Shown here: positions 49,844 through 63,893 of the stretch, in pieces
Layout of the letters: each line of letters starts with the position of its first letter
Position numbering within the stretch: the first letter of the stretch is position 1
Notes under the pieces: generated by a model
The model's input: the letters and a program-made list of their open reading frames with translations, nothing else
Databases searched by the model: none
Told to the model about the DNA's origin: nothing
Made by a program: the position numbers and the translations under genes
NCBI GenBank assembly: GCA_013115145.1
Contig: JAAPAO010000004.1
Span: 154,399-218,398, forward strand
Direction: 5' to 3'
DNA from: Perkinsus chesapeaki
Lineage: Eukaryota > Perkinsozoa > Perkinsida > Perkinsidae
DNA: 64,000 nt

Positions 49844-49853
49844 GGCGAGCGCT
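49844..49853 (+). promoter_or_regulatory. GGCGAGCGCT decamer in the K+ channel/SERCA divergent promoter
   Basis: It lies 63 nt from the K+ channel ATG and about 123 nt upstream of the SERCA ATG, in a GC-rich island (CCGGCGG, GGGGGGAGGGG) about 60 nt long. Third copy of the decamer in the window. Confidence 0.4.
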
Positions 49854-49976
49854 TATTACCCCGGCGGAAGGGAAGGGGGGGAGGGGCCCTTCTTACTCAG
49901 TAGTGCTGATAAAGGTAATGAACTAGTACTTGGTTATTATTAGTGGGTTTTTTGATAAGCATTTCCTATTAATATT

Positions 49977-53588
<3,612 letters not shown>

Positions 53589-53680
53589 ATAATACAATAT
53601 AACAAACACCAATGATAATAATAATAATAAGTTATTGAGTTATATTAGTTAATAGTATGAACGCAATAATAATAATTATA

Positions 53681-54661
53681 TTATTTAATACATATATTAC
53701 CAAAACATGATAGTTTATTAAATAATATATTACGTTTTTTATACCGTTGTTTATTAATGTTAGATATTTTATCATTTATTATTATTGTATCAGTATTATT
53801 TATATTATTATATATTGTATTAACAACATTAACATGTATTATATCATATAATGTATCACCATAATCTTTGTCTAATGTTATGATAAATATTCTTTCATGA
53901 GTTATATTCCTTTTAATACACCATTCATTTATTTTATTATCTATACTACCATCTGCTGCTGATAGTAGTAGTATCTGATGATATTATAAACTATTTATTT
54001 TATACTTTATTATTATATCATTACTAATAATATTTCCATTGGTTTACATTTTTGTATAGATACTTCAATTGCTCTCATATCAATATTATCTAATTGTTTA
54101 TCAATATCATTATTATTTATTATAGTATATATAATACCACTACTAATAGCAGTAGTACTAGATGATACATAACAAGGTAACGAATCACTAAAATTAGATA
54201 TCTAATAATATATATTATTAACATTATTATCATTATTGGGATTACCATATTAAACCGTGTTAATGCTACTAATATTTCGTCATTATTATCTAATGTTTTT
54301 ATTGGAAAATAACATCGTATATCATCATCATCCTCGGCAGTATCTCTATTATTATCATATAATGTATTAGTTGCTTGTTTAGCTTTATTAGATGTTATTA
54401 ATGCTTTTATAACATGTTTAATAATATATGATAATGCTGGTTCACCAATAATAAAACATATATTAAATCTATAATGTATATCATTCACATCTTCTGGTAA
54501 GAATGTTAACTTTTTAGATAATAATAGTCTTTTATTGTTCTTCTAAATATAATAACATTATTAACATATTATTATAATTATCCTACTTTATTATGTTCTA
54601 TTACATCAATACCCTTACTATCCCTTAAACCTTCATTAACATCTCTATTATCAACAAACAT
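53681..54661 (-). CDS. Hypothetical protein of about 280 residues
   Basis: Not recognised. It starts MFVDNRDVNEGLRDSKGID at 54661, divergent from eL27, so both 5' ends share the 160-bp spacer with the 18-bp palindrome. Exons contain LTFLPEDVNDIHYRFNICFI and GEPALSYIIKHVIKALI. Further on are ILVALTRFN, then SFSDSLPCYVSSSTTAISSG, and a beta-rich end TLDKDYGDTLYDIIHVNV. It ends GNICIK with TAA at 53681-53683. The alternating strand/helix pattern suggests an alpha/beta fold, but no active-site motif can be named. Confidence 0.45.
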
Positions 54662-54727
54662 ATATTGTCATTGAACACACCACACATCACAGAGACAACA
54701 TCATGTCGATTAGCGCGCGTGATAAGA

Positions 54728-54745
54728 ATCGATCACGTGATCGAT
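54728..54745. promoter_or_regulatory. 18-bp perfect palindrome upstream of eL27
   Basis: ATCGATCACGTGATCGAT, its own reverse complement, with an E-box-like CACGTG core. It ends 77 nt before the eL27 ATG at 54823. The identical 18 bases occur before the eS19 gene at 63023-63040. It may act on the divergent minus-strand gene too. Confidence 0.7.
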
Positions 54746-54822
54746 ATTTATTTTAGACGGAGTTGATAGAGGGCCTAGACCACGAGTCCAGCGTCTTCAA
54801 TACCAGTCGACTACTTGATAAG

Positions 54823-55367
54823 ATGGGCAAGTTGTAAGTATCACTATATGTAGTATATGGTGTTTTATTATTCATCTTTTTAGTATCCGTGCCGGACGTG
54901 TTGTTATCCTACTTAACGGTCGTCAAGCTGGTCATAAAGCAGTTATCGTTAAGGTTAATGAAAATGGAACTAAAAGCCATCCTTATGGGCATTGCCTAGT
55001 TGTTGGTATTGAGAAACATCCTCAATCTGTTACTAAGAAGATGAGTATGAAGAAGCAAGATAAACGTTCTAGAGTTAAGACATTCGTTAAGTATGTTAAC
55101 TTTAATCATCTTATTGCTACTAGGTAATATATATATTATTGTTGTTAAACATATTATGTTGTTATTATTAGATATACTCTTCCTCATGATATTGATGGTA
55201 AAACATTAGTAACTGATGAGCAGATGCAAACTGTTGATGGCAGAAAGCAGGCTAAATTGAGCTTTGCCAAGTTAATGAAGGAGAAGTTCCAAAAGCCTTC
55301 TCTTGAAAAGAGTGGTAACAAACCATCTAAGGATCTTGTATTCCTTAGAAGGAAGTTACGCTTCTAA
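54823..55367 (+). CDS. RPL27: Large-subunit ribosomal protein eL27
   Basis: Cytosolic 60S protein. Exon 1 is only 11 nt (MGK plus two bases). It is joined through a 50-nt intron (54834-54883) to give MGKFIRAGRVVILLNGRQ, the conserved eL27 opening. The second exon has HKAVIVKVNENG and YGHCLVVGIEKHPQ. RVKTFVKYVNFNHLIATRY crosses the second intron (55124-55171), followed by TLPHDIDGKT. The end reads KDLVFLRRKLRF before TAA at 55365-55367, the classical eL27 ending. At about 149 residues it is slightly longer than average because of a GKTLVTDEQMQ insertion region. Its promoter holds the 18-bp palindrome. Confidence 0.95.
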
Positions 55368-55510
55368 CTTATACCACCAACTACAAGTATATCGACTTAT
55401 TATTGTTATCATTCTAGGATGATAATAATATACTACGATTGCTGCTGGGTCTCAAATGTTATTATAAGTGTAGTGTTTAATAGTATTATATTCAATAATA
55501 GTAATAAGGG

Positions 55511-57424
55511 ATGTTATTAATAACACATAATAATATCAAATATAATAATAAAGCTATTATTAATTGTATAAGGTTATATTCATCTACTAGAAGATCTAAT
55601 AGTGATATTGGATGCGATATTGATTCATTTCCTGGTTCAAAAGGGTCTAATATTAAGTAAGTTGATGGTCGTTGTTGTGGTGGTGGTTATGATGTTGTTG
55701 TTTTATTATTAGATATTTAGATAATGGTGGTTATCAAAGTTTTCAAATGAGTGAAGTATTAGATAATGCTGTACCTCGTAATCAGAATTCACCATTAAAT
55801 CCACCATATGGTTTATATCCTGAATTATTAACAGCTACTGCATTTACAGCACCTAGACATAGTAATTATTATACATGGTTATATAGAAAATATCCAACAA
55901 TAACACAATTAATGAGAAATAATAATAATACAATATATGATATATATAATGGAAATAATAAGTAATAATGAATTAATATTTACAAGACCAATAATTAATA
56001 ATAATTGTTGTTGTTAGTTTTATTATTGAAAAGCTTGATAATAACAATAGTGGTGTAACACCTGAACCTTATAGATTCATGTCGATGGAAGATAGTGTTA
56101 ATAATAATAAAGATGATGATAATGATGTGGATTGGGTTGATTCATTATTTACTATAGCCTATCATAATGGTGCGGCTTGTGGTATATATGATTTTAATAT
56201 TAATATGTCTAATAATAATAAGATATTTATACATCACGATGCAGATATTATGTTATTGCCTAGAGAAGGTATATTAAACATACGTACAGAGTTAGGGATA
56301 TTAAGAGGTGGTCCAAGAGAGATGTTATTAATACCGAAAGGTATTAAATTTACTGTTGATCATATTATTATAAATAATAATGAAGAAGAATATGGAAAAA
56401 GGAGAGCTAAAGGGTAGTATAATAATAACCTACAACTACAACAACAGTAGTAGTAGTATATTGTATTATTAGATACTTTTTAGAGAACTTTGGCGCACCA
56501 TTTAAAATACCAGATCTAGGTCCAATAGGTATATCTGGTGGTTTAGCCCATCCAAGGCATTTTAGAGCACCAATAGCATCAGCAGTATTAGAAGATAATA
56601 ATAATACTACTTATCAACTTATATCTAAATTTCAAGGTTTATTGTAATATATCGTATAATGTTATTGTTATTAATATTATTATTATTTTAGATATAAATC
56701 ATTATTGAGTAGAGTACCATATGATGTTATTGGTTGGTATGGTAATTATTATCCAACAGTATATGATTTAGGTCTATTCATGGCTATTAATTCAGTAACA
56801 TATGATCATCCTGATCCAAGTATAGGAGTTGTATTACAATCACCATCATTAACATATTCACCAGGAACTGCTAATATTGATTTTGTTATATTTCCCCCAA
56901 GATGGTTACCTACCGAGAATACCTTTAGACCACCATGGTATCATAGAAATGTTATGTCTGAGTTTATGGGATTATTATATGGTGGATATGATGCTAAAAA
57001 GGGTTTTAAACCAGGTTATAGTTCTATACATAATAAACTAGCACCACATGGACCAGATAGAGCAACAACAATAACAACAACTGCTACTGGTGGATATGAT
57101 ACACCTGCTGCTGCTGATGATGATGATAGGGGTCCTGATAGATATAGTGGTACTATGGCATTTATGTGGGAATCAGATAATATATGGATACCTACAAAAA
57201 ATGCATTAAATTTACTTAAAGATGATACTTATATTAATTGTTGGATTGATAATATTAATGAATGGGATAGGTAATAATAATAATAATATATTAATCACAA
57301 TATTAGATATAGTTATTACTGTACTGCTGTTATTATCTTTATCATTAGGTTTAATATTAATAATAAACCAAGTAATCCCAATAGATTACCGTTCAATCCT
57401 AATAATACTACTACTAATATGTAG
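55511..57424 (+). CDS. HGD: Homogentisate 1,2-dioxygenase
   Basis: Opens the ring of homogentisate in phenylalanine and tyrosine breakdown, giving maleylacetoacetate. The ATG at 55511 gives MLLITHNNIKYNNKAIINCI, with Arg/Ser residues resembling a mitochondrial presequence; HGD is usually cytosolic. Key blocks are LYPELLTATAFTAPRHSNYY and TELGILRGGPREMLLIPKGI. They are followed by FGAPFKIPDLGPIG, then GWYGNYYPTVYDLGLFMAIN. NSVTYDHPDPS and RPPWYHRNVMSEFMGLLYGG hold the His and Glu ligands of Fe(II), and the PHGPD motif follows. A final exon after a 79-nt intron adds NINNKPSNPNRLPFNPN before TAG at 57422-57424. About 460 residues, normal for the family apart from Asn runs. Confidence 0.9.
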
Positions 57425-57598
57425 TAGTAGTAGCTCTTTCTCATCATTATAATAATCGTTGTATAGATGATAAAGATGATGATGATGATGATGATGATGA
57501 TGATAATGTTCATAACTATTATCATGTTTTTGATTATTATCTTAATAATAACTCTATAATTTAGTATTGAGTTTAGTATTATCATTCTTAGTATTATT

Positions 57599-58613
57599 AT
57601 GTCAGCAACACCAACACAGCCTGAAACAGCAGCCTGCAAGGTGGAGGCACCACCACCAGGAGCAGGAGCAGGAGACGAAGGCAGCGTGCCCTTCTCAACG
57701 AGCTGTAGATCAAGCAGCTCATCATCATCAATGAGATATATTAATTTTATGGGGCATGATATATCACGTAATAGTGTAGAGAAGGTATTCAAAGGTGCAG
57801 TAGGATCATTCGTTATATTAAATACAATAATGGTAATAATAATTCTTAGTATGATATAGCATTATTGTTATTATTCACTGTCTATCACAGTTATAGCAGT
57901 TACTAGCTTAGTTATTAGATACCATTTATAATACCAAAGGTTTCCAAATCTTATCGTGGTCCTCCTTATTTACCAACAAGAGACAAATCAATTAATATTA
58001 TATTTCATTATCTTATACCACGTAGCGGTATTATAGTTGATAAATCAATATTACTAGACTTAGGAAGTGGTGATGGTAGAATGGTTATTAATGCTATTAA
58101 TAAAGGTAAATTTAGTAAGGCGTATGGTATAGAGATAAACCCATGGTTAATATTAATATCTAAACTTAAATCATTAATAATACTAAATAGGAATAATAAT
58201 AATAATACTACTCATTTTATATGGGGTAATGCATTCGATAAAAAACTTATTAAGAGTATTAATCCAGATGTTATTACATTATATGGCAGACCAGGTAATA
58301 TAATAATAATAATAATAATAACAACTTTTACTATTATATATTAGGTGACAATGTTATGATGAAATATGGTAAAGTATTAGAAGATATATTATTAAATAAT
58401 AATAATGACAGTGGCAATGCTGGTGGTAGTAATGGTGCTGCTGGGGCTGGGGCTGGGGCTGGTGGTGTTATAGTATTATCTAATGAATTCGATATACCAG
58501 GATGGAATCAAAGATTAATAGCTGAATCAGATGGTGTGAAGATGTATAAATTAATAAGAGAAGGGAATAATGTATTAAATGAAAGAATAAATAAGGATGA
58601 TAAAGAGGATTAG
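57599..58613 (+). CDS. FAM173/ATPSCKMT-type lysine methyltransferase
   Basis: A SAM-dependent methyltransferase of the family that methylates a Lys of ATP synthase subunit c or adenine nucleotide translocase in mitochondria. It starts MSATPTQPETAACKVEA. A hydrophobic stretch is present in the second exon region (VFKGAVGSFVILNTIM). The core has PKVSKSYRGPPYLPTRDK and then the SAM motif LLDLGSGDGRMVINA. GIEINPWLILISKLKSL is the family signature. A Gly/Ala run (AAGAGAGAGG) precedes VIVLSNEFDIPGWNQ. It ends at 58613. A mitochondrial location is inferred from the family. Introns follow the NTIM and GRPG segments. Confidence 0.75.
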
Positions 58614-58754
58614 GGATACTACAAGAAGGATAATAATAATGACACTACCACTGCCGCTGCTTACGATTACGATTACGTTGATGCTTAGTTTCTCCTACTA
58701 TTTGTTATATTATTATTGAGTTTATTATTATTAGTTATTATAGGTTTACTCAAT

Positions 58755-61219
58755 ATGTTAAGAAGATATGTGTTGTTATCATCATCATCATCATCATCGA
58801 GGTCAAGAGGTCGTGGTCGTAGGATGATATTAGGATGTTATAATAATAGAGTATTATTATCATCATGTGTTGATAATATTAATAAATATTATACCACAGC
58901 AACAACAACAACAACAAGTAGTCTACATACACCATTGACTATGTAATATAATGATAGTAATAACAAATACAATGTATGCAAATTTGTTATGGAAATTGCC
59001 GAATTTGGTTATCTCTCGCCGTAGAGCGGTTTGCGATGCCAAAATTAGACGGTTTATGTATTCTCACTGAGGGAAATTCGATGAGATATCGATCAACCAT
59101 TTCATGGGCCATTTTATTGTTATATTTGATGACCCGCGGTCATTTCAGCACGCGGCTAGGGTGGGATTTTGTTATGCAATGGTCACGAAGTATGCTATAC
59201 ATTTCATGGCTAGCCAGGTGAATATGCACCTGCATATTGGAGTATCCCAAATGACATATCCTACCAGACAATGCGATACCATTAATTCATTTATAGGATG
59301 CTGGGGCTGGGCCAGGGCAGCAGCAGCAGCAGACTGTCACATTTTTCACTTGGCAGCTCATTTTCACTCGAACTCTCATATGTCGGGTCCAAAACTTCAT
59401 AAGGGGAGAGCAACATTCTGTGCCTTTGCTTTAACAAGTAATCTGAAATTCAATCGAAACTAATGTATCTGTCGTATAACCTGTATCAAGGTGTCTAAGG
59501 ACCGTATAGCGGCTATATTTATATAACTATCTTGGAGGTGGTAATACGGCTTCATGCTAAGAGCAATATATTACGCATATTGCCAAGTATAATAATGAAA
59601 TGGTTGATCGATATCTCATCGAATTTCCCTCAGTGAGAATACAAAAACCGTCTAATTTTGGCATCGCAAACCGCTCTACGGCGAGAGATAACTAAATTCG
59701 GCAATTTCCATAACAAATTTGCACACGTTGTATTTGTTATTACTATCATTAGATTTACTGAAGATGAGGAATTATTAAGATCAACGGTACGTAGTTTTGG
59801 TAATGATATTATTGCTCCTAAAGTTAATAAAATGGACGAAGAATCACGTATGGATAAAGATATTATTAAATCATTATTTGATAATGGTTTTATGGGTATG
59901 GAAATAGAGACTAATAAAGGTGGTAGTGGTTTAAGTTTTATTGAAACGTTAATAACAATAGAAGAGATATCTAGAATAGATCCATCAGTTGGTGCTATGA
60001 TAGATATACATAATACCTTGATACCAAGATCAATATTATTATATGGTACTAATAAACAAAAAGATATATGGTTACCTAAACTAGCGCAAAATACTATTGG
60101 TGCATTTGCTATATCTGAGTCTAATGCAGGTTCAGATGCATTCAATTTAAAGACAATAGCTACTAAAGTAGTAGAAGGGGGTAGTAATAGTGGTGGTGGT
60201 GGATGGTTATTGAATGGTAATAAAATGTGGATCAGTAATTCTATTGAAGCTGGTGTGTTTATTATATTTGCTACTATTGATGTATCACTTGGTTATAAAG
60301 GTATAACTGCATTTATATTACCTAAATATGAAGATGATGGTGTAACTATGAGAAAAGGTTTAAGTATAGGACCACCAGAGAAAAAGCTTGGTATTAAAGC
60401 ATCAAGTAGTAATCATAATAATAATAATAAGACATATGTCTTATTATTATCAATTATAATACTGCCGCATCATCATCATCATCATCATCTGTTTAAGGTA
60501 CATGCCCTTTACATCTTGATAATGTATTTATACCAGAGAGTGCATTATTAGGTAATATTGGTGAAGGTTATAAAGTTGCCATGTCATTATTAAATGAGGG
60601 TAGAATTGGTATAGCAGCACAAATGTTGGGTATAGCTAAATCAGCAATAGAACATTCTTTAAGGTAGTACTAATAATAATAAGAAGGATTAATAGTAATT
60701 ATTATTATTATTGTTGTTGTTTTTGTATTATTATAATACTAATTGATGATGATGATAGGTATATGAATGAAAGGAGACAGTTTGGTAAAAAATTAACAGA
60801 TTTTCAAGGTATGAGATTCCAATTAGCGGAATTACAAACTGAGATATATGCAGCTCATCTTATGGTGTAATAATAATAATATAATTATTATTCCGGATGA
60901 TGATGATGAAGAAGATGATGTTATTAGATATAATGCTGCCAGACTTAAGATAATGGTTGATAAAGGTATCATTAATAGTAAAGATATTATATTAGAGTGT
61001 AGTAGTGCTAAATTGAAAGCATCAAGAGTTGCTGAATTAGCTACTAGTAAAGGTATTGATTGGTTGGGTGGTGTTGGTTATACTAAAGATTATCCCTTAG
61101 AAAAGTTATATAGGGATGCTAAAATAGGACAAATATATGAAGGTACATCTAATATACAATTAGAGACAATAGCTAAATATATTATACAACGACAACAACA
61201 ACAACAACAACATCAATGA
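58755..61219 (+). CDS. ACADSB: Short/branched-chain acyl-CoA dehydrogenase, intron 1 is a transposon-like element
   Basis: Mitochondrial FAD enzyme of isoleucine/valine catabolism. Exon 1 (start at 58755) encodes [12 protein letters not shown] and RGRGRR, a Ser/Arg presequence. An 810-nt intron (58943-59752) joins it to [19 protein letters not shown]. The body shows [19 protein letters not shown], then [17 protein letters not shown] (FAD contact) and [51 protein letters not shown] and [16 protein letters not shown] follow. The catalytic Glu lies in YEG. Four introns were traced; the later three are short, such as GTAATC...TTTAAG after the ASS codons. Sequence order matches ACADSB better than medium-chain enzymes. 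It ends in a Gln run at 61219. Confidence 0.85.
58951..59105 (+). repeat. Left 155-bp inverted repeat of the introner-like element
   Basis: Begins ATGATAGTAATAACAAATAC and contains GCAAATTTGTTATGG and CTCGCCGTAGAGCGG. The right arm is its reverse complement with roughly four mismatches, so insertion is recent. Confidence 0.85.
59595..59749 (-). repeat. Right 155-bp inverted repeat of the introner-like element
   Basis: Reverse complement of the left arm, running up to TACTATCAT, three bases before exon 2 of the acyl-CoA dehydrogenase gene. Confidence 0.85.
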
Positions 61220-61398
61220 TAATATTAATAATGAGAAGAAGAAGATGAACATGAATATTTTTATTATTTATAATAATGATTATTATTCAAGTATTTTCTA
61301 TTGTTAATTATATTGTGTATAGTTTTATCCCTATAACAGTAGTCCCTACTACAGTAGTTGTCGTACTCTTGTTGTAGTTGTTGTTGTTGTTATTGGTA

Positions 61399-62779
61399 AT
61401 GTCTGCTACTGGTTATATAATTGGTACATTTCCTTGGGATACAACACCACAATTTATACGTTATCATACGGATTATATATCCAAACCTATATTACAACAA
61501 CACGATAATGATGATGATGATGATAGTAATAATACAATTAATAATATTATAATAAATAATGAAGATGAGGAAGAAAAAGAAGAAGGTTCAATTGAATCAA
61601 TGGTAATTATTATTATTATTATGACGGCGCTTAATGTGAATTAAAGGTTGTTAGTATTATTATTATTGACATTAGGTAAATGATGTTTGTAGAGCACTAA
61701 TACAGGAAAAAGAATTCTATTCCGACAAACTAGTAATAATTACTCTTATTATTAATAATATGTATTATTATTAGAATACTATTAAACTATCTGTATCGGG
61801 TAGTATAATACCATCACAATTATCTTCAAAAAGATACGGTATATTAAAACATACAGCTATGAGGATGTTATTATTAAGGTATATTAATTATACCAATAAT
61901 CCTACTATTACTATTGGTAATAATAATAATAATAAGATTGGGTTTCATTATTATATATTAGGTTTTATACCCTCAACATCTAATAATGATGATACCATTC
62001 ATAATGGGCAGCAGCAGCATAGTAGTAGTAAATGTTGTTATGTTGATGAAGGTGGTGCATTACTTACATATAGATTATCTAATATTGAGTTATTATCATT
62101 AAGTATTAAAGCTGGTAATAAACTTAGTGGTATAGTTAATAATGTTAGTGGTAATAATATTAATGTAACTATATTAAACACATGGGCGGCAAGAATACCT
62201 AGTAATAATATGTTATCTGATTGGACATATGATGAAGATAATACATTATGGCGTAGGTTAACAACAACTACTACTAATAATAATACTATTATTGAGAAAG
62301 GTAAATATGTTATATGATTATTGATTATTTAAATATTATTGATAGGTACACATGTTACATTCTTTATTGATAATGTAATTACTGGTAGTAATAGTGATAA
62401 TGAAGATTATGTTGATGATGCTGATAATGGTGTTGATGATTGTTATGGTGTTGGTGGTGTTGATGAAAATGATGTTGATGCTATATTTACTAAGAAATGG
62501 GTAGCAGCTAATAATAACAATCAAGAACCTCCTACTACTAATAGTAGTAGTAAACCATATAATTGTCTTATAACCAATAAAAAAGACGAATCGACAAGTA
62601 TTGTATCAGCAGATAACACATTTATTATTATTGGTGCATTAGTGGAACCTACTAATACTACTAAAGATGATAATGAAAAGATGAAGAATAACAAGAAGAG
62701 ACATCATAAACAAGATGATGATGAACAACAAGAAAAGCAACAGAAGCATCATCATTCTAAGAAACATAGAAAAGACTAA
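61399..62779 (+). CDS. RNA polymerase I subunit RPA43-like protein (tentative)
   Basis: Tentative. It starts MSATGYIIGTFPWDTTPQF, then an acidic and Asn-rich stretch. A short exon with DVCRALIQEKEFYSDKL leads into VSGSIIPSQLSSKRYGILK. The best clue is the block SIKAGNKLSGIVNNVSGNNI plus NVTILNTWAARIP, which resembles the OB-fold segment of RPA43/Rpb7-type subunits. WTYDEDNTLWRR precedes a further strand (THVTFFIDNVI), and a Lys/His-rich tail (HHHSKKHRKD) ends the protein at 62779. RPA43 proteins often carry such a basic tail. It could instead be another OB-fold protein. Confidence 0.42.
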
Positions 62780-62869
62780 TAATAACAAAAACAGTATTCG
62801 ATAACGTTACTCATCCATTCATAGAAGACATAGTGTTTGTTAATAACAACAACAACAACAACTTTAACC

Positions 62870-62954
62870 TTATTAAAAGGTTAACGTTATTAAAAGGTTA
62901 ACGTTATTAAAAGGTTAACGTTATTAAAAGGTTAACGTTATTAAAAGGTTAACG
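62870..62954. repeat. 17-bp tandem repeat, five copies
   Basis: TTATTAAAAGGTTAACG repeated exactly at 62870, 62887, 62904, 62921 and 62938, followed by a diverged part-copy. It contains the palindromic GTTAAC. It lies 160-250 nt upstream of the eS19 ATG, between the RPA43-like stop and the 18-bp palindrome. Confidence 0.92.
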
Positions 62955-63022
62955 TTATCAAAGGGTTGTGTTCAATTTGGTCATCTCCGAAGATTGGGGG
63001 CAGCGCGGCGATTTTAGCGGAT

Positions 63023-63040
63023 ATCGATCACGTGATCGAT
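63023..63040. promoter_or_regulatory. 18-bp perfect palindrome upstream of eS19
   Basis: The same ATCGATCACGTGATCGAT as at 54728-54745. It ends 76 nt before the eS19 ATG. A GC-rich patch (GGCAGCGCGGCG) lies just before it. Confidence 0.7.
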
Positions 63041-63116
63041 TATATATTGTGAGATGTACCGGATGGATTCTGGTCCCCTTTAGACATTGTTGTATTGTTG
63101 CTCTCCTACATTAAAT

Positions 63117-63776
63117 ATGTGTGAGCTAGTCGCCAAATATGATGTTAAAACTGTAAAGGATGTACCTGCTGAGTTATTCATTAAAGCGTTTGCTGCTCAT
63201 TTGAAGGCTCAAGGTCAAATGGAAATACCAAAGGTATTATAGTATTAATACAGGTTGTTATTATTATATATTATTAGTGGGCTGAATATATTAAGACTGG
63301 TACTCAACGTGAGCTTGCTCCTTATGATGATGATTATCTTTATATTCGTGCTGCTGCCATTGCCCGTCGCATGTAATAATAATTATTATAGATATCACTA
63401 ATAATATCATCTTCAGTTACATCCGCCCTAATATCGGTGTTGGTGCTCTTCGTAAGATATTTGGTATGAAATCTAACTCTGGTGTTTGCCGTACCCATTT
63501 CACTCTTGGAGCTGGTAAGATTAACAGGTAATAATATTATCTATTATAACTAGTGTCTTATTATTTAATTTATATATTGTTAGATTCTTACTTCAACAAT
63601 TAGAGAAAATGGATATTGTTGCACAGAGTGATGCTATGAAGGGTGGCCGTATTATTACTACTACTGGACGCCAAACTCTTGATACTGTTGCCGTACAAGC
63701 AGCTAAAGCCGCTAAACCCGAGGAAACTCAAGAAGAGGACGCTGTTGCTGCTCTGGCTACTACTGCTGAAGAGTAG
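63117..63776 (+). CDS. RPS19: Small-subunit ribosomal protein eS19
   Basis: Cytosolic 40S protein. It starts MCELVAKYDVKTVKDVPAEL with the conserved FIKAFAAHLK. Exons join in frame over three introns of 44, 44 and 56 nt (63234-63277, 63373-63416, 63528-63583). Conserved blocks are WAEYIKTGTQRELAPYDDDY, AAAIARRIYIRPNIGVGALR and CRTHFTLGAGKI. They are followed by FLLQQLEKMDIV and GRIITTTGRQTLDTVA. The tail is Ala/Glu-rich and ends TAG at 63774-63776. About 172 residues, slightly longer than average because of the tail. Promoter features are the 18-bp palindrome and the 17-bp repeat array. Confidence 0.95.
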
Positions 63777-63893
63777 ATTATTACTAATAGGAGGGAGTAG
63801 CTCTACATCATCATAGATGGTTAACCGAGGATAAGGCAGAAGAGCAACACCTTACAACAACAATTATTATCTATGTTGTGTTATTTAATGTAT

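Larger units (their letters stand above)
58951..59749. mobile_element. Non-autonomous TIR element (MITE/introner-like), 799 bp
   Basis: Arms 58951-59105 and 59595-59749 are 155-bp inverted repeats differing at about four positions. TA flanks both ends (58949-58950 and 59750-59751). The interior of about 490 bp has no recognisable transposase. An inner TTTGTTATGCAA near 59170 resembles the direct-repeat unit of the mariner element at 24942. Class is probably Tc1/mariner-like from the TA target; this is inference. Confidence 0.8.
58943..59752 (+). other. 810-nt intron formed by a terminal-inverted-repeat element
   Basis: Donor GTAATATAATGATAG at 58943 and acceptor TATCATTAG ending 59752. The inverted-repeat element fills 799 of the 810 nt, starting 8 nt after the exon and stopping 3 nt before the next exon. 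Nearly all other introns here are 38-60 nt. Confidence 0.85.

Noticed and set aside
59104-59463. Open frame inside the introner-like element
   Set aside because: It overlaps an arm of the inverted repeat and shows no transposase motif; probably chance.
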